Positions 45,101 to 55,454 are shown, numbered from the stretch's first letter. The stretch is 64,000 nucleotides of DNA from Desulfolucanica intricata (GCF_001592105.1 NZ_BCWE01000017.1:1-64000), one strand, 5' to 3'. Translations and numbers: made by a program. Notes: generated by a model not told the origin, from the sequence alone.

Positions 45101-45717
45101 ATTTCAACTTGCTCCTTAAAATCATCCTCGTCAATACCCTCTACTAAATTCCTGATAACCGAACCCTCAGTGAGTAAATGGTCCGGCAGCAGTAATTCTG
45201 TGTAATCAGCCAGCTGTTCAAACATACCCGGCATAATTTCCGCCAGCTGGTTGCACTGTTTAATTAACAAATATTTATATAAACCTTCTGTATCATTATT
45301 GTCCTGATATTGGTAAACAATTTCCCTGTCAACGTCTAAATCTATATTCAAAGCCTCTCTGATAATATCCGGCTCGGTCTTGTTTTCCTCCAGGGAGGAC
45401 AGCACCCTGACTCCTGTCGGCAGGTATTCATTGACCTCCATAAATCTCAAGGCAATAAAACGGTTAAACCAGGTATAGGCTGCTTCCTCCACCACTTGGT
45501 CAAAGCCCTTTTCCCGAATTCGCCTGACTAATTCCTCTCTTTGTTTTAACTCATAGTCTTTAAAAATCTTATCGTTAACTCTGAACCCGCCTTGAAAGGT
45601 CTCTACATCTTTGACCCCGTCTTTTGTAATACCTATTTCATAGGCTTTTTGGCTGATTGCCTCCATTAACTTTTTCCTGGCGCTAACGGCAAAGTTTTTT
45701 ATGGCCGATTTATTCAT
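42166..45717 (-). CDS. pglX: BREX protein PglX (adenine-specific DNA methyltransferase)
   Basis: The 1183-residue PglX has SAM-binding motif [17 protein letters not shown] near residue 305 and the N6-adenine catalytic motif [11 protein letters not shown] near 487. A target-recognition region follows (about 620-870), more AT-rich and less conserved, then a helical C-terminal part. PglX marks the host's BREX sites at the fifth-base adenine of a six-base asymmetric motif. ATG follows GGAGGATATGCT, 20 bases after brxC. The frame is intact. Confidence 0.95.
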   Translation of the reverse strand: MNKSAIKNFAVSARKKLMEAISQKAYEIGITKDGVKDVETFQGGFRVNDKIFKDYELKQREELVRRIREKGFDQVVEEAAYTWFNRFIALRFMEVNEYLPTGVRVLSSLEENKTEPDIIREALNIDLDVDREIVYQYQDNNDTEGLYKYLLIKQCNQLAEIMPGMFEQLADYTELLLPDHLLTEGSVIRNLVEGIDEDDFKEQVEIIGWLYQYYISEKKDEVFAGLKKNIKITKENIPAATQLFTPEWIVKYMVENSLGRLWLESHPNEELKAKWKYYLEEAEQEPEVQKQLEEIRNKDLSPEDIKVLDPAMGSGHILVYAFDVLYDIYLSAGYSERDIPRLILEKNLYGLDICDRAGQLAYFALVMKARSKNRRIFRSKINLNLCSIQESNDIPKEVVDYFVNGDQSLKKDVKYLIDIFHDAKNYGYILDVKRVDFDLIERIVEFISTQEVSNLFEHHYKKVILNNIPNLIKQGKIISEKYNVVVTNPPYMGSGGMNQKLSSFVKNFFKNSKGDMCTIFMEKTINMTEINGFMAMINIPSWMFLSSYETLRQKLIENRRIINLLHFGRGIFGSDFGTTAFVIQNSSLGCIGTYERLFDKQGSVENIDKKINKFLNRESLYHIEQKEFTKIPGYPIAYWVTEGIRRIFHSGKQLEQIMPVKKGMDTGNNDRFLRLWYEVNYNKFGLNLCNGNETIALNKKWVPYNKGGEYRKWFGNNEYIINWENDGSELRNSTANLRSKHLYFKKSVTWSALTISKTSFRYSDYGAIFDSAGSSMFPEEENIKYYIALMNSKIVEVFLNIINPTLNYGAGTVGKLPILFPKTKNIENKILFLSDYCIKIAKTEWDCFEMSWDFKHHPLLNYSVFKNNLTSNKIETAFHRWQDFTNQQFTQLKYNEEELNRIFIEIYGLQNELTPEVKDKDITIRKADRERDFKSFISYAVGCMFGRYSLDEEGLIYAGGEFDPNRYKTFKVDLDNIIPIADDVYFDEGEDIVSRFVEFVKITFGEDTLEENLDYIAETLKKKPSETSRQAIRRYFLNDFYKDHVKTYKKRPIYWLFDSGKQNGFKALIYMHRYDPYTVARVRTDYLHKLQKKYEAEMNRLDVIMQSDVSQAEKTKARKKKEAISKQMQECMVYDQAIAHVANQKIEIDLDDGVKVNYAKFQGVEIPMGEGKKPLKANLLAKI

Positions 45718-45736
45718 AGCATATCCTCCGCTTAAG

Positions 45737-48700
45737 TTACACCAATTTAATGATTGTATTCTCCTTTAATTCTCCCTCAAGTTTCTTACGTATCTGATCC
45801 AGTACCTCTTCTATATCATCTTTAGACTCAATGGTTTTGGCACCGTGTAAGATATTAGCAATGCTGACATTAACCGTTTGTTTCACTTGATAAACCGTTT
45901 TCTCTCCATCACTTATTTCAGCAGGCCAACCAACAGGATCTTTATCTTTGGGCTTTTTTTCCGCTTTTTTCTTTTCGATAGCCTCAAAGCAGCGCATTTT
46001 GGTCCGGTCGCTTTCTTCCTTCATGGCAATAGCTTCATAAAAGTTATTAGCGGAATCCAGCCTCTGTAATAAGTCATCAAACTTGGCCTTAAATTGCGAG
46101 CCTAATTCGTTTCCGAACTCATATAGCTCCAGCTCATTTTTTACCTTGTTATAATCACTTTCGATGACCTGCCTTACCGGCTTACATTCCTCTTCTAATA
46201 GTTGGACAAATTTATCATTAAAATCATTTACCAGGCCTGGCAGCTTATGAATCTGTGAATAAGGTTCTTTATGCTTAACGATTTTTTCTATTTTTTCTAT
46301 TATCTTAATGGTATCCTTATCAAGGACATAGGTTCTGTTCTTTTCATAAATTTTTAGTTTATGAACTGCATTATCGAAGTATTCCTTCTGGTTCTCAAAA
46401 AACTTTTTTACAACTCCAGAGTCTTCTCCATAATCTAATAAATCCTCTTTTAAATCCTTTAGCTGTTCGTAAAATTCTTTGGCATCTTTTATCTTAATGA
46501 TTTCAGAAAGGACTTTTTTACCATTATCTATGATATCTTTTCCAGGGTATACTGAGCTCTCATAATAGACTAATAACCTGTTAATTTCACTTAACTCTTT
46601 GTTGGCAAGTTCTTTAAATCTACTCATCAGCCCGTCTTCATCACCGGGCATGGCAGCGTAACCAAAAACTTCTTTGGCTAAATCCTTGGCATTTTTAATC
46701 AGAGCAGGAGAAATCCTGGTTCTCTTCTTAATTAAGAGCCTGTCTACATATTCCCTCTTAGTCATATATTTAATTAAGTCTTTATCATTAAGATTCAGAT
46801 ATTCAGTTCCAAATTGTAATCTTACTTCCTGGGCTTTTAAAAGTTCAGCTACCAGACCTGCTATATCCAGATCCCTCCAGCCATAAGGAGCCTTAGTATA
46901 TAGTTCATATAAAGACTTCATGGTAATTGGTATGTTTCTTTCAGTATTTCTGGAAATGTAACTATCTACCTCGGCGATGGCCAATTTATTAGGCTTTTCA
47001 TCTGATAAGCTCAACTGTACAAAAGTACTTGTTAAAATATCATTTAGCTCTTTAGTGCTTTCTGTAAAACTAACAATGTAATTTAATTTAGTGTACATAC
47101 TTTCAATAAGCACTTTAAAGGCACTGTTAATCCGCTGCACCGGGTTTTTCTCTTTAATATCTAATCTTTGGATATTAACAAAAATTTCTGCCTCACTTAG
47201 AGCATCTATCAAGAGTGTTTTAACCCTTTTCTTCCTTTCTGATGCTTCTCTGGATTTTCTAATTTTAATTTCTTCTAACTCTTCTGTAGAGGAAGTGCCG
47301 CCCTTTCTCAGCAGATAGGTTTGAATCTTTAATACCTCTTCCATTTCTTCTAAAAAGGTTGTATCCATAGGCAGTTTTACGACCAGGCTGTTTTCCCTGG
47401 CAGACATTAATTTTAATTCTTGGTCCGACAAATCCAGACCCGAGCTATAATAAGGCGTAATGATCTTGATTCCGATTTCATTATTCTGATTTCCCCTGGC
47501 CCGGTCATCTACGATTTGATTGAAACCAAAGTTATACCTGGCATTGTACCGGTATTTTTTTTCCGGATAGATATCCTCAAATATAACTTCGCCGATTTTC
47601 TGAATAATTTCACTTATGTCGATGGGGATATGCTGAATTTCCTTATTTACTTCCTGCTCTTCGTGGGTAAGGAAAATATATTCGTTACCGTTTTTTTGAA
47701 TAAGTGTTTCCTTAACCAGCCGCTTTAAAGAACCTTCTATGCTCTTCTTCAATTCGATCTTGTCGGCATCAATGTGACTTACCAGCAGTGTGGCTAAATT
47801 CTCAATATTGGAAGGCATTTCTTTTACGTACTTAATCATGAATAATAGCTTTAATATCTCTACATCCGCATCTGTTAATCGCTCATTATCCTGGGCATGG
47901 ATGATTACAGTGCGAATATTAGAATCTAAAAACGCCTCAATAGTTCTATAGAAAGCTGAAAAGGGTACCAGGACACCCATCTCTTGATCAGCATATTGAA
48001 TAGCGGATTCTTGGAAAGCGCTTAACAGTGATCTTTCACCCTCGGATAAGTGCTTGCCGGATGCCCCGTGAAGTCTGATGGCGGTAAAAACAGACTGCAG
48101 CAAATTAAACTGATAGGGGATAAAAGGATACACCTGGGCAAATTCTTCTGCATTCCGGTAGGTTTTCATCTCAGCAGTGTCTGCTGAGAAAGTAATCAGG
48201 TTTTTTAGTACAGCACTTTTATCCTCATATAACAGCTTCAAACTATCCCTGGCCGGGTCTTTTTTAAGCAGGATCCGCTTTTTGATTACTTCATCCACAT
48301 TGGCGCTGGATAGGCTTAAGCGTGTATTAAACCTGCCCTGAATCTTTGAAAAGTCATTTCCTTTGACTCTGATAATGGAATCAATATCCTGCTGGCTCGT
48401 TACAATAACCCACGCTTTACCACCGCATTGGGTTCCTAAATCTTCCACCACGGTTTGGAGATTTAACATTAGCTTGGTGTCATCTCCAATGTATTGGCCG
48501 ATTTCATCCACCAGAAATACGACATGGTGATTGCGACCCTTTGCTTCTATGTATTCCCTCACCCTGCCGGCAAATTTTTCTACACTAAGGGTATAGTTTT
48601 CCTCAGCCTTGTTGTACCAGCTTCTGGCAGAGTCTTCACTCATTTTCGTCGTTTCTGACAGTGCTTTAACAATGTTATCTTCTTCAAAATAAAAATCTTC

Positions 48701-49291
48701 CCGGGAATCTTCCCAGGTGCTGCCCGACAGCTCCTTAAACTTCTCCTTGAAGGCCTCATAAGTACCGTCCTTGGTCATTTGCCTTTCTAAGTCAGCAACC
48801 CAAGGAATAGAGCCACAAAAACCCTGCATTTCATTGAATACTTTCATAAATACCTTTACTATGGCATCTTTATTGGCTTTAGTGTCTGAATCAGACTTGG
48901 AATCAATATTAAAAAGAATAACATCTGCACTTACACCGGCTGCGGCATTTATATCTGCTCGCACCATGGGGTCTGCAATTTTATCGTCAAAGTATGCGAC
49001 CGCTTTTTTTCCCTGTACTTCCCTGTTTTCAAGTAAATAGGATAAGATTTTTAAAAAGTGTGATTTACCACTGCCAAAGAATCCTGAAATCCAAACCCCC
49101 ATCTTATCTGTAAAGGTGTTAACTCCCTTTTTATATGCTTCATAGAAATCACTAAAATGCTTGGCTAGTTCCCTGGTTACTACGTATTCTTCCAGCTCCT
49201 GGTGGATATTGGCATCATCATCCTGGCCAATTTTTATGACACCTTTAATATCCCTGTCGATGTCCTTATGAAACATCTTCCTTATCAGCAT
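45737..49291 (-). CDS. brxC: BREX protein BrxC (large P-loop ATPase)
   Basis: The 1184-residue BrxC/PglY-type ATPase has Walker [15 protein letters not shown] at 70-83 and Walker [16 protein letters not shown] near 255-269, followed by long helical regions. BrxC is essential for BREX defence and methylation. ATG follows AAGGGAAAAAGAAA. The length matches the family and no disruption is visible. Confidence 0.95.
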   Translation of the reverse strand: MLIRKMFHKDIDRDIKGVIKIGQDDDANIHQELEEYVVTRELAKHFSDFYEAYKKGVNTFTDKMGVWISGFFGSGKSHFLKILSYLLENREVQGKKAVAYFDDKIADPMVRADINAAAGVSADVILFNIDSKSDSDTKANKDAIVKVFMKVFNEMQGFCGSIPWVADLERQMTKDGTYEAFKEKFKELSGSTWEDSREDFYFEEDNIVKALSETTKMSEDSARSWYNKAEENYTLSVEKFAGRVREYIEAKGRNHHVVFLVDEIGQYIGDDTKLMLNLQTVVEDLGTQCGGKAWVIVTSQQDIDSIIRVKGNDFSKIQGRFNTRLSLSSANVDEVIKKRILLKKDPARDSLKLLYEDKSAVLKNLITFSADTAEMKTYRNAEEFAQVYPFIPYQFNLLQSVFTAIRLHGASGKHLSEGERSLLSAFQESAIQYADQEMGVLVPFSAFYRTIEAFLDSNIRTVIIHAQDNERLTDADVEILKLLFMIKYVKEMPSNIENLATLLVSHIDADKIELKKSIEGSLKRLVKETLIQKNGNEYIFLTHEEQEVNKEIQHIPIDISEIIQKIGEVIFEDIYPEKKYRYNARYNFGFNQIVDDRARGNQNNEIGIKIITPYYSSGLDLSDQELKLMSARENSLVVKLPMDTTFLEEMEEVLKIQTYLLRKGGTSSTEELEEIKIRKSREASERKKRVKTLLIDALSEAEIFVNIQRLDIKEKNPVQRINSAFKVLIESMYTKLNYIVSFTESTKELNDILTSTFVQLSLSDEKPNKLAIAEVDSYISRNTERNIPITMKSLYELYTKAPYGWRDLDIAGLVAELLKAQEVRLQFGTEYLNLNDKDLIKYMTKREYVDRLLIKKRTRISPALIKNAKDLAKEVFGYAAMPGDEDGLMSRFKELANKELSEINRLLVYYESSVYPGKDIIDNGKKVLSEIIKIKDAKEFYEQLKDLKEDLLDYGEDSGVVKKFFENQKEYFDNAVHKLKIYEKNRTYVLDKDTIKIIEKIEKIVKHKEPYSQIHKLPGLVNDFNDKFVQLLEEECKPVRQVIESDYNKVKNELELYEFGNELGSQFKAKFDDLLQRLDSANNFYEAIAMKEESDRTKMRCFEAIEKKKAEKKPKDKDPVGWPAEISDGEKTVYQVKQTVNVSIANILHGAKTIESKDDIEEVLDQIRKKLEGELKENTIIKLV

Positions 49292-49319
49292 TTTCTTTTT
49301 CCCTTCTTTCGATCATTAA

Positions 49320-49898
49320 TTATCTGTCTATTAATTTAAAAGCCCGGTAGTAGTTATCATCTTTGATTTCGTCAAACAAACGCAGCTCTAAGCCGTCATA
49401 AACTCCCGGGAAAAACATAATCACCGGAACATTATCGATGGCAGAATGCAGGTTATTCAAAACTGTGTGGGAACGTATAATTGGCCAAGCTTTTCCAACC
49501 CCTGTTAAAAACACAATGTCATTATTACTTAGATTCTTTTTGATGTAATCTACAATCATGTCATTTTTCTGTGTCAGCCGCAGGGTCTTTTTAATTGGGT
49601 TGATGATTTTTTCACTGTCTTTTTCAGTCTCCATAGAAAATACCTTTTCTAAATAACCCTTCTGCTCTAAAATCTCTAACATTATTTCATACAGATCAAA
49701 TTCTTTTATTCTAAGATTGGTTGGATCATTATTTATCTTCTGCTTCATAAAGGAAATATGTTCTCTTACAAGCATTTCGTCCTTTGGGTCATAGTCAAAA
49801 ATATAGTAGCCTACTTCATTACCCAAACCTTTATTTTCTTTAAATCCCTTTTCTTTGATTTTAGGAAGGATTTTATCTAACCTTTCATAGATGGTCAT
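49320..49898 (-). CDS. brxB: BREX protein BrxB (DUF1788)
   Basis: A 192-residue DUF1788 protein with the family's YIFDYDPKDEM, IVFLTGVGKAWPIIRSH and MFFPGVYDGLELRLF motifs. It is a small conserved BREX-1 component whose biochemical role is not established. ATG follows GGAGAGAAGTAATTT, three bases after the brxA stop. Confidence 0.94.
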   Translation of the reverse strand: MTIYERLDKILPKIKEKGFKENKGLGNEVGYYIFDYDPKDEMLVREHISFMKQKINNDPTNLRIKEFDLYEIMLEILEQKGYLEKVFSMETEKDSEKIINPIKKTLRLTQKNDMIVDYIKKNLSNNDIVFLTGVGKAWPIIRSHTVLNNLHSAIDNVPVIMFFPGVYDGLELRLFDEIKDDNYYRAFKLIDR

Positions 49899-49901
49899 AA
49901 A

Positions 49902-50507
49902 TTACTTCTCTCCTAACATAGCCTCCAGATATGCCCGGTCACCTATTTTTTTTAAATGTTCAGTTAATTCCTTTTCCATAATAGGTGGGACAATATCTAT
50001 AGCTTTGTTATGTTTTTTTATAAATCCCGCCTCAGAAAGGATTCTTTTATATACCTGCTTTAGTTTATAGAAGGTATATTCCCCCCAGGAGGCTACCGTT
50101 TCACTTTGCTCTGCTTTTCTTTGAAAGAAGATGCTAAAGTCGGCATCTTTAATTGAGAGCTCCCTTAATAGATATTTCTCCCGGTAAACATCTCTCATAA
50201 ACTCAAAGAATAACCGGTCTGTTTTTATGATAGAATAAACAGCTATTTGCTTACTGGTTTCCAAGCTACCGTTAACTAATTTTTCCAGGAGATAATTATC
50301 CAATACATTTAGCCTTTTTAAGACCTTTGAGGCAATCTCTCTTTTTCTGCTCTCTGTATTTACTTGAAAAATATTATCCAATAGTACTTTATTAATAATT
50401 TCAAAATCCTTAAATCCTTGATACCTAAGAACTCCAGCCTTTTTCATTTCTAGATATAAAAAGGGCATAGATTTAATTGTTGAGGAATATTCTAACCCAT
50501 AAACCAT
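49902..50507 (-). CDS. brxA: BREX protein BrxA (DUF1819)
   Basis: A 201-residue DUF1819 protein beginning MVYGLEYSSTIKSMPFLYLE and rich in helices. BrxA is a DNA-binding NusB-like small protein and is normally the first gene of BREX-1 operons, as here. No brxR-type regulator gene precedes it. ATG follows GAGGTAATGTATAT. Confidence 0.93.
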   Translation of the reverse strand: MVYGLEYSSTIKSMPFLYLEMKKAGVLRYQGFKDFEIINKVLLDNIFQVNTESRKREIASKVLKRLNVLDNYLLEKLVNGSLETSKQIAVYSIIKTDRLFFEFMRDVYREKYLLRELSIKDADFSIFFQRKAEQSETVASWGEYTFYKLKQVYKRILSEAGFIKKHNKAIDIVPPIMEKELTEHLKKIGDRAYLEAMLGEK

Positions 50508-50541
50508 ATATATACATTACCTCGGTCCACTTTTTGCTTCC

Positions 50542-50572
50542 ATTATAGCATTTTTGTTCTTTTCTTGGACAA
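50542..50572 (-). promoter_or_regulatory. BREX operon promoter
   Basis: Extended -10 TGCTATAAT (TATAAT at 50542-50547) with TTGTCC at 50567-50572, 19-base spacer. It lies about 35 bases before the brxA start. Confidence 0.6.
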
Positions 50573-50635
50573 GTATTTCAAAATATACAAAATAGAGCTG
50601 CTGCCTAATTTCATTATAATTTTATAAATAAATCA

Positions 50636-50669
50636 CCTCCCTGTTTTAGCCTAGCCTAAAACAGGGAGG
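50636..50669. terminator. strong hairpin upstream of the BREX operon
   Basis: Fourteen-base perfect arms (50636-50649 CCTCCCTGTTTTAG, 50656-50669) around a six-base loop. On the minus strand it follows the DUF4064 gene and can end the DUF4064/DUF4352 unit, although the T-run is weak. Confidence 0.65.
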
Positions 50670-50721
50670 CAGCATGCTGCTTAACTAATAGGAATTTTTC
50701 TTTTGATTAAAATCAACATAT

Positions 50722-51108
50722 TTATTCACCGGATATATTTCTCTGACCTTCTAAAACCCCATCTTGAACAGTGCCTGTTTGCTCTCGCCTGTTCGCTACC
50801 AGTGCCATTATACCCGCAATCAATAACAGCGGGCCGGCGATAAGGTATCCCGCAGAGATAGCAATAGTTCCTCCAACAGCGCTGATTAACATCGCAATTC
50901 CCGAAAACTTAGGTTTTGCCAGAGTCATCGCACCGCCAACAATACCCAATATGGACAGCGGGATGGCAGCAAAGCCCAAACCAATTACCGTTGAGGCGTC
51001 CTGTGCACCGAAGGCATCTCCGACACCACCTACAAAGAGAGCAAAAACGGCACCTGCAAGGCCGGCCAAACCTCCAATTATACCAAGAATCATGGCAGCA
51101 ATTTTCAT
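50722..51108 (-). CDS. DUF4064 family membrane protein
   Basis: A 128-residue protein with an N-terminal helix (MKIAAMILGIIGGLAGLAG), two further hydrophobic stretches in the 43-65 and 73-110 region and a hydrophilic tail. This arrangement fits DUF4064 small membrane proteins. The ATG follows AGGTGAACTTTAA. It follows the DUF4352 lipoprotein gene after 20 bases, so the two are an operon. Confidence 0.78.
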   Translation of the reverse strand: MKIAAMILGIIGGLAGLAGAVFALFVGGVGDAFGAQDASTVIGLGFAAIPLSILGIVGGAMTLAKPKFSGIAMLISAVGGTIAISAGYLIAGPLLLIAGIMALVANRREQTGTVQDGVLEGQRNISGE

Positions 51109-51128
51109 TTAAAGTTCACCTCCAAAGA

Positions 51129-51662
51129 TTATTTTATTTTGTAGATAGCCTGACCAAAGCCAAACAAATTAGGTTCAAAAATCAATTCAAGGCTTTGAGC
51201 TTGTACCGGCACTTCAAAGACCAACTCCCCACGCATCTTTCGTCCGGGAGCCAGTTCACCATCCAGTGTCCCCCTGGTATCAGGACCTATTGTAACGTTG
51301 TAATTGTAGCCCTCGTTATCAACCACCTTAAACATTAAAATAGAACTGATACTGGTTGCTTCCTGCGATAAATTATCAATGGTGCAATCCGCCAATAGAT
51401 AAACATTACCTTCCTTAGGCTTGATAAAATTATTTCCGTTAGAGTTTCTTACACTGTTTACAGTAAACTGCAGGTCACCCATTTTCACAGACTCACCCAC
51501 TGAGAAAACTTCCGGAGTCTTAACTTCAGCAGAGCCGGATGCAACTGTCGTTTCTCCAGTCGCTGAATTTACTTTTTCCGGTGCAGTTGTTTCGCCGCAG
51601 CCTGCAGCTAGTAAAGCCAGAGTTAACAATAAGAAAATAAATACTTTAACACTTTTGTTCAA
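51129..51662 (-). CDS. DUF4352 lipoprotein
   Basis: The 177-residue protein has a lipoprotein signal (LLAAGCGET), a low-complexity Thr/Ser/Ala linker and an immunoglobulin-like DUF4352 domain with VGESVKMGDLQFTVNSV and VYLLADCTIDNLS. Such proteins are surface-exposed with unknown function. TTG start at 51662 follows GGAGGTGTGAGAT. Confidence 0.82.
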   Translation of the reverse strand: MNKSVKVFIFLLLTLALLAAGCGETTAPEKVNSATGETTVASGSAEVKTPEVFSVGESVKMGDLQFTVNSVRNSNGNNFIKPKEGNVYLLADCTIDNLSQEATSISSILMFKVVDNEGYNYNVTIGPDTRGTLDGELAPGRKMRGELVFEVPVQAQSLELIFEPNLFGFGQAIYKIK

Positions 51663-51827
51663 ATCTCACACCTCCAAATCAGCTTATTTTAAAACTTAGT
51701 TTTATAGCGATACTTAATTTAAGCACCCCCTTTTTCCAGTGGGAATTGATCCCCCAATATTTTCTTAAGTATAGAATGAGTGGCTGACAGGAGTGTGTCA
51801 CACTACAAAAATCTATTTAAGAAAAAT

Positions 51828-51872
51828 AAAAAGGCCCAAGCGTTTACTAATAGTAAACACTGGGCTTTTTTC
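51828..51872. terminator. bidirectional terminator
   Basis: AAGGCCCA...GTTTAC loop GTAAAC...TGGGCTTTTTT gives a long hairpin with A-run and T-run on opposite sides. It can end the MazG-like gene on the minus strand, about 220 bases downstream of its stop. Confidence 0.75.
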
Positions 51873-52092
51873 CGGCTCACTATATATCTTTATGATATTA
51901 TTTACCCCAAAATGCTCAAAGCACTAAGTAATTGTTTAACCTGCTTACATCAACTTAGTATTAGTTCTTTACAAGTTCATGATATTAATCTTATCGCCTT
52001 CCGTTTATCGAGGAAGTCCGGGTAGCCTTCATTGGAAAGTTGTTCAAAAACAAGGTAAAGTATGTCTAGGTTCTTTATTATCAATAGCAATA

Positions 52093-52428
52093 TTATTTAT
52101 ACTTACCTTTAAACTTCTCTACAGGATATTTTTCGGCATTGGCCTTAACTTTTTCCCTAACCGCTGCCGCCAAATCTATCCCTGTAGCATTGGCCATGGA
52201 AAGGCAGTAAATTACCACGTCGGCCAGTTCCTCCCGCACCCTATTTGCCTGAATACCATCCAGGTCCTCTTCACCCGACCACTGAAATAATTCCATTAAT
52301 TCCGCTGCCTCGATAGCTATGGACATGGAAATATTTTTGGGACTGTGAAATTGGTTCCAGTGGCGCTCTTTCACAAAGTCTTCCACCAAATCCTTGAGTT
52401 CTTGAATGTTAGTTTTTTTGTCTAACAT
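52093..52428 (-). CDS. MazG-like nucleotide pyrophosphohydrolase
   Basis: A 111-residue protein of the RS21-C6/DCTPP1-type MazG superfamily: ERHWNQFHSPKNISMSIAIEAAELMELFQW and REELADVVIYCLSMA hold the EExxE and ExxD magnesium motifs. It hydrolyses non-canonical nucleoside triphosphates to monophosphates. ATG at 52428; a decayed copy of its C-terminus lies at 4128-4210. Neighbour is a MutT-like enzyme with a related housecleaning role. Confidence 0.9.
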   Translation of the reverse strand: MLDKKTNIQELKDLVEDFVKERHWNQFHSPKNISMSIAIEAAELMELFQWSGEEDLDGIQANRVREELADVVIYCLSMANATGIDLAAAVREKVKANAEKYPVEKFKGKYK

Positions 52429-52509
52429 ATAAGCATCCCCCTAAAACTTGCTTTTTCAACCGAATCCTCTCCATTATTATTTATACTGTCTCCCGGTTCT
52501 AGACCATGA

Positions 52510-52902
52510 TTAAAGGCCATTACTTTCCCCCCTCAGCTGTTTAACAAAGGGAATATCTGCCGGAGCAAAATCATAATAGGGTAACTCTTCAAGAGTAACC
52601 CATTTATAATTATCATGAACTAACGGCACAATATCCCCACTCATCCATGAAGCCCAATATGCGAATAATTTAATGGTACCGTGATCGTAACAATATATAC
52701 TTTCACTAAAATAGTTGCCTACCTCAATTTCAATATTAAACTCTTCTTTAATTTCTCTTTTTAGACACTCTTCCGGGGTTTCACCGTTTTCAATCTTACC
52801 ACCGGGAAACTCCCATTTATTAGCTAATTTATCTGTTGATTTTCTTTGGGCAATAAAAATATGATCATCTTTCTTTATAATGGCAGCGGTAACTAGTTTC
52901 AT
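52510..52902 (-). CDS. MutT-like NUDIX hydrolase
   Basis: A 130-residue NUDIX protein with the complete box GGKIENGETPEECLKREIKEEF (first 20 residues shown as GGKIE...KEE), preceded by ANKWEFPGG. These enzymes hydrolyse oxidised nucleotides such as 8-oxo-dGTP. ATG at 52902 follows AAAGGAGTTTAAA. Confidence 0.93.
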   Translation of the reverse strand: MKLVTAAIIKKDDHIFIAQRKSTDKLANKWEFPGGKIENGETPEECLKREIKEEFNIEIEVGNYFSESIYCYDHGTIKLFAYWASWMSGDIVPLVHDNYKWVTLEELPYYDFAPADIPFVKQLRGESNGL

Positions 52903-53365
52903 TTTAAACTCCTTTAATCTTTAATAGCTTAAGTTGTGTATACTACTTAACGTATGTTTTAGGAAATTCGATAATTATTAACCTTCGTCTGATGGTATAT
53001 TTATTGTGATACAAATCGAAAGAGCGTATTCCTTGAGAAAATCTGCTGAAACTGTAAGGTTTCTTGGGTTACACTTTTTTCTGGCGACACAAGTTCTTAA
53101 TGCTTTGGATTGAGGTTAAAATGACTGATATGTTTGACTTTACCTGCTCCGGCAACACACGGGCCGGCCACTCCCCGTGAGCAACCTCGTTATTCCGGGC
53201 TTAATTCAGAACTTGTTTAAAAATATGGCCTCTCTATATAACTAATTTAGTTGGCTAAAATAATTGTAAGATAATGTCATACTTCTCGATGTACTGCAGG
53301 TTTCCTGCTCATGATCCTACTGGCTGTAATACAGCGTAGTAAACTGTTCTTATAGTCCTTTTTAG
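52903..53365. other. intergenic region without recognisable gene
   Basis: No frame of convincing length, binding site or homology is seen on either strand. It may hold degraded sequence. Confidence 0.5.
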
Positions 53366-53975
53366 TTACATCTCCTGCACCAGCGGCAGTGAGTTGCTTT
53401 GAGGTGTCCAGCCTTGTCTCAGCATACTGACTAAAATTTGGGCTGTATTATAGGTATCATCCAGGGCCGAGTGAGGAATACCTATAGGTTTCAGGCCGCG
53501 TTCTTCCAGAGCCTTTTTTAAACCTATATTCCTGGGCCGATTATAAAAGCTTTTATATTCCGCCGCCAAATCCACATAGTCTTCCCACACATAGGGATAG
53601 GAAATACCATACCTCTGACAGACCAACTTTAGAACCTCTCGGTCTGCATTACCCCAGGCCACTATTAATGTTTTACCGGGCTCATATAGTGTATTTAGCA
53701 GACTGAGCATTTCTTCCAGGGAGGCCATTGTCTATATCCTCCTGCTTAATAAGTGTAATATTCTTACACTCGTCCGTCAGCCTAGAGTAAAAGCGAGGTT
53801 TGACAAAGGCCTGGTAGTCTAGTTCTATCTCGTAATTAGGCGCACAGAGCCAAACTGCACCTACCTCAATAATTTCCTGAAAAAAGAACCTGGGTCTGCC
53901 CACTCTCTGGTTATTAACGGTGAATTCAAAATCAAGTACCAGAAAGTTCTGGTATCCGTTTTCCTTTAATTTCAT
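53366..53975 (-). pseudogene. KapD-like DEDD-type 3'-5' exonuclease, frameshifted
   Basis: The first part, from ATG 53975 after TTAGGGAGGTTC, has the exonuclease motif FLVLDFEFTVNNQR and EIIEVGAV; the second part has KTLIVAWGNADREVL and HSALDDTYNTAQIL, the DEDD Exo II and III motifs. They are in different frames, and the break is at about 53725-53735 (EDIDNG/MASLEEML). Together they make about 195 residues, the size of KapD-like proteins that in Bacillus inhibit the sporulation phosphorelay kinase. A one-base change would restore the gene, so this is recent or an assembly error. Confidence 0.83.
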
Positions 53976-54067
53976 GCTTAGAACCTCCCTAATTCAAATA
54001 AACAATACAACCAAATCATTCTTTGTCTTTCAAATATAAGCTTTTATATTTATAGTAGTCCACACCA

Positions 54068-54115
54068 CTGACAACAGTTTGTCAGCGGCAAAAAAATCGA
54101 CCCCCGAAAGGTGAA
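54068..54115 (-). promoter_or_regulatory. perfect dyad and terminator-like element upstream of the exonuclease
   Basis: CTGACAA/TTGTCAG with a four-base spacer (54068-54085) is a perfect 7-4-7 inverted repeat. On the minus strand it follows a CACCTTTCGGGGGTCG T-run hairpin and precedes TATAAATATAAA sequence (about 54040-54055), which could be a promoter. Similar arrangements occur at 35114 and 36522. Confidence 0.5.
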
Positions 54116-54579
54116 GTTAAAACTCTCTCATATTAATAAATTTAATAGGAGATTCTAAGATAATTATTTATTTTAGAAATTTTAAAATGTTATAGTTCTT
54201 CGTCTATCTAACTATTTAATGAAATTGGGGAAAACAATAAAGGCTACAACCATAAATGGTGTGACTCAAGACATTTTTAGGGATTTTAATCTCAAAAAGT
54301 AGATATCTCCCCGATGTAGTGAAATACGAGGTTGAAGCAACTTGAAAAATGTATAAATAGGATTAAAATTATACTTGCGAATTAGAATTTTTCATATACC
54401 ATTTGCCTAGTTTTTGCCTTGATAGTGGCTAGTCTTAGGAGTTATGTTGCAAGATAGTCTCACCCACCCTTCCAGTTATCGGAGGTGGGTACAATACGCA
54501 AACTGATACACTGGCTAAACCCGGAGGGTATTAGTCTCCATACCAGTTTCAGTTTCTTATTATGGCCATTTTAATCATT
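54116..54579. other. intergenic region with a small hairpin
   Basis: A seven-base hairpin ACCCACC/GGTGGGT lies at 54462-54490. No gene can be supported in this stretch. Confidence 0.4.
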
Positions 54580-54723
54580 TTAATATAGGAACATTAATTT
54601 AGCAAAAATATCCTGGTTCTGCCCCACGCGGTCAATTACTGCTGACATAAATACCTCTTCAAAAACAAATTTAAAGTTATCCTTTGTGTTATTCTTAGCT
54701 GATTGAATAGCATATACGAACAT
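54580..54723 (-). pseudogene. C-terminal remnant of a type I restriction HsdR subunit
   Basis: The 47-codon minus-strand frame reads MFVYAIQSAKNNTKDNFKFV, then FEEVFMSAVIDRVGQNQDIF and a stop. The pattern NFKxxFxEVFMxxVIDRxxQNxxIF is that of the C-terminus of HsdR subunits. Here only the tail is left, abutting the amidase gene. It suggests that a type I restriction locus once stood near the present BREX locus. Confidence 0.65.
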
Positions 54724-54729
54724 ATAAAC

Positions 54730-55266
54730 CTATTTGCCCCTTACTACAAATGCATCTATTCCCTGCCCCTGCAGCTTTTGAGCATAAGCATCGGCCCGCT
54801 CACGTGTAGAAAAAGCTCCAACCTGCACCCGCCAAAGTTCAGTACCACTTGACTTTGTTCCGGCCAAGCGGGCCCGCACATCTGCCAAAGGAAAATATTT
54901 GCCCGGGCATAAAGTTTCTGCGCCCGGTACTTCCCGGTGACCCAGGATATTCTCTACCGGTATATTATACTCCTTCACCAACCGGGCCAATAATTCAATC
55001 AGTGCCTCTGTTTGTCCGGGGAGGGGCGGGTGTTTAGTCAAATCACCGATGAGTGCTATGCCGATTCCCCGGCGGTTCATTCCACCCGCCAGGCAGTGAG
55101 CGCCGGGCAGTGTTAGTGCCCTACCGGGGACAGCCGAACCCTCTCTTTCTATGACAAAGTGATAACCTATATCCTGCCAGCCCAAGCCCAGGTGGTAACG
55201 TCTGATTTGGTCGGTATTCTTCTCTTCTGCTCCGGTATGATGCAGAATCAGGTATTCCCATTTCAT
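54730..55266 (-). CDS. N-acetylmuramoyl-L-alanine amidase with SPOR domain
   Basis: The 178-residue protein has an Amidase_2 (PGRP-type) domain with YLILHHTG at 5-12, GWQDIGYHFVIEREG, GMNRRGIGIALIGD and ILGHREVPGAETLCPGKYF (zinc ligands His9, His of GAH and Cys of CPG), then a C-terminal SPOR-like domain (WRVQVGAFSTRERADAYA). It lacks a signal peptide and probably acts with the adjacent YvrJ-type membrane protein, as in prophage-like lysis or sporulation cassettes. It overlaps that gene by four bases. Confidence 0.9.
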   Translation of the reverse strand: MKWEYLILHHTGAEEKNTDQIRRYHLGLGWQDIGYHFVIEREGSAVPGRALTLPGAHCLAGGMNRRGIGIALIGDLTKHPPLPGQTEALIELLARLVKEYNIPVENILGHREVPGAETLCPGKYFPLADVRARLAGTKSSGTELWRVQVGAFSTRERADAYAQKLQGQGIDAFVVRGK

Positions 55267-55454
55267 GACTTACCCCCCTCTACGAGCATTCGGGCATCCT
55301 CGTAGTCAACTCCACCCTGCCGGGCTACCACTACGGTTAGCAGAGAGATAGACTTCTGAAGGTCCCTGATTACCGGTTCCAGTCGCACCAGAAGGTATCC
55401 CGCCACCACCATCGGAAAGCCATAATTGGCTGCCAGTTTGACTACTTCTTCCAC
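55263..55454 (-). CDS. YvrJ family protein
   Basis: A 63-residue protein with one N-terminal membrane helix (ANYGFPMVVAGYLLVRLE) as in YvrJ proteins and a helical hydrophilic tail. Members lie with DUF1659, DUF2922 and amidase genes in clostridia, possibly as holin-like partners. Its stop overlaps the amidase ATG. Start follows GAGGGGTGAAACAGCA. Confidence 0.85.
   Translation of the reverse strand: MEEVVKLAANYGFPMVVAGYLLVRLEPVIRDLQKSISLLTVVVARQGGVDYEDARMLVEGGKS

Noticed and set aside
54462-54540. Possible cyclic-di-GMP riboswitch
   Set aside because: A hairpin and GGCTAAACCCGGAGG-like string are present, but the GEMM core is not complete and no downstream gene fits.
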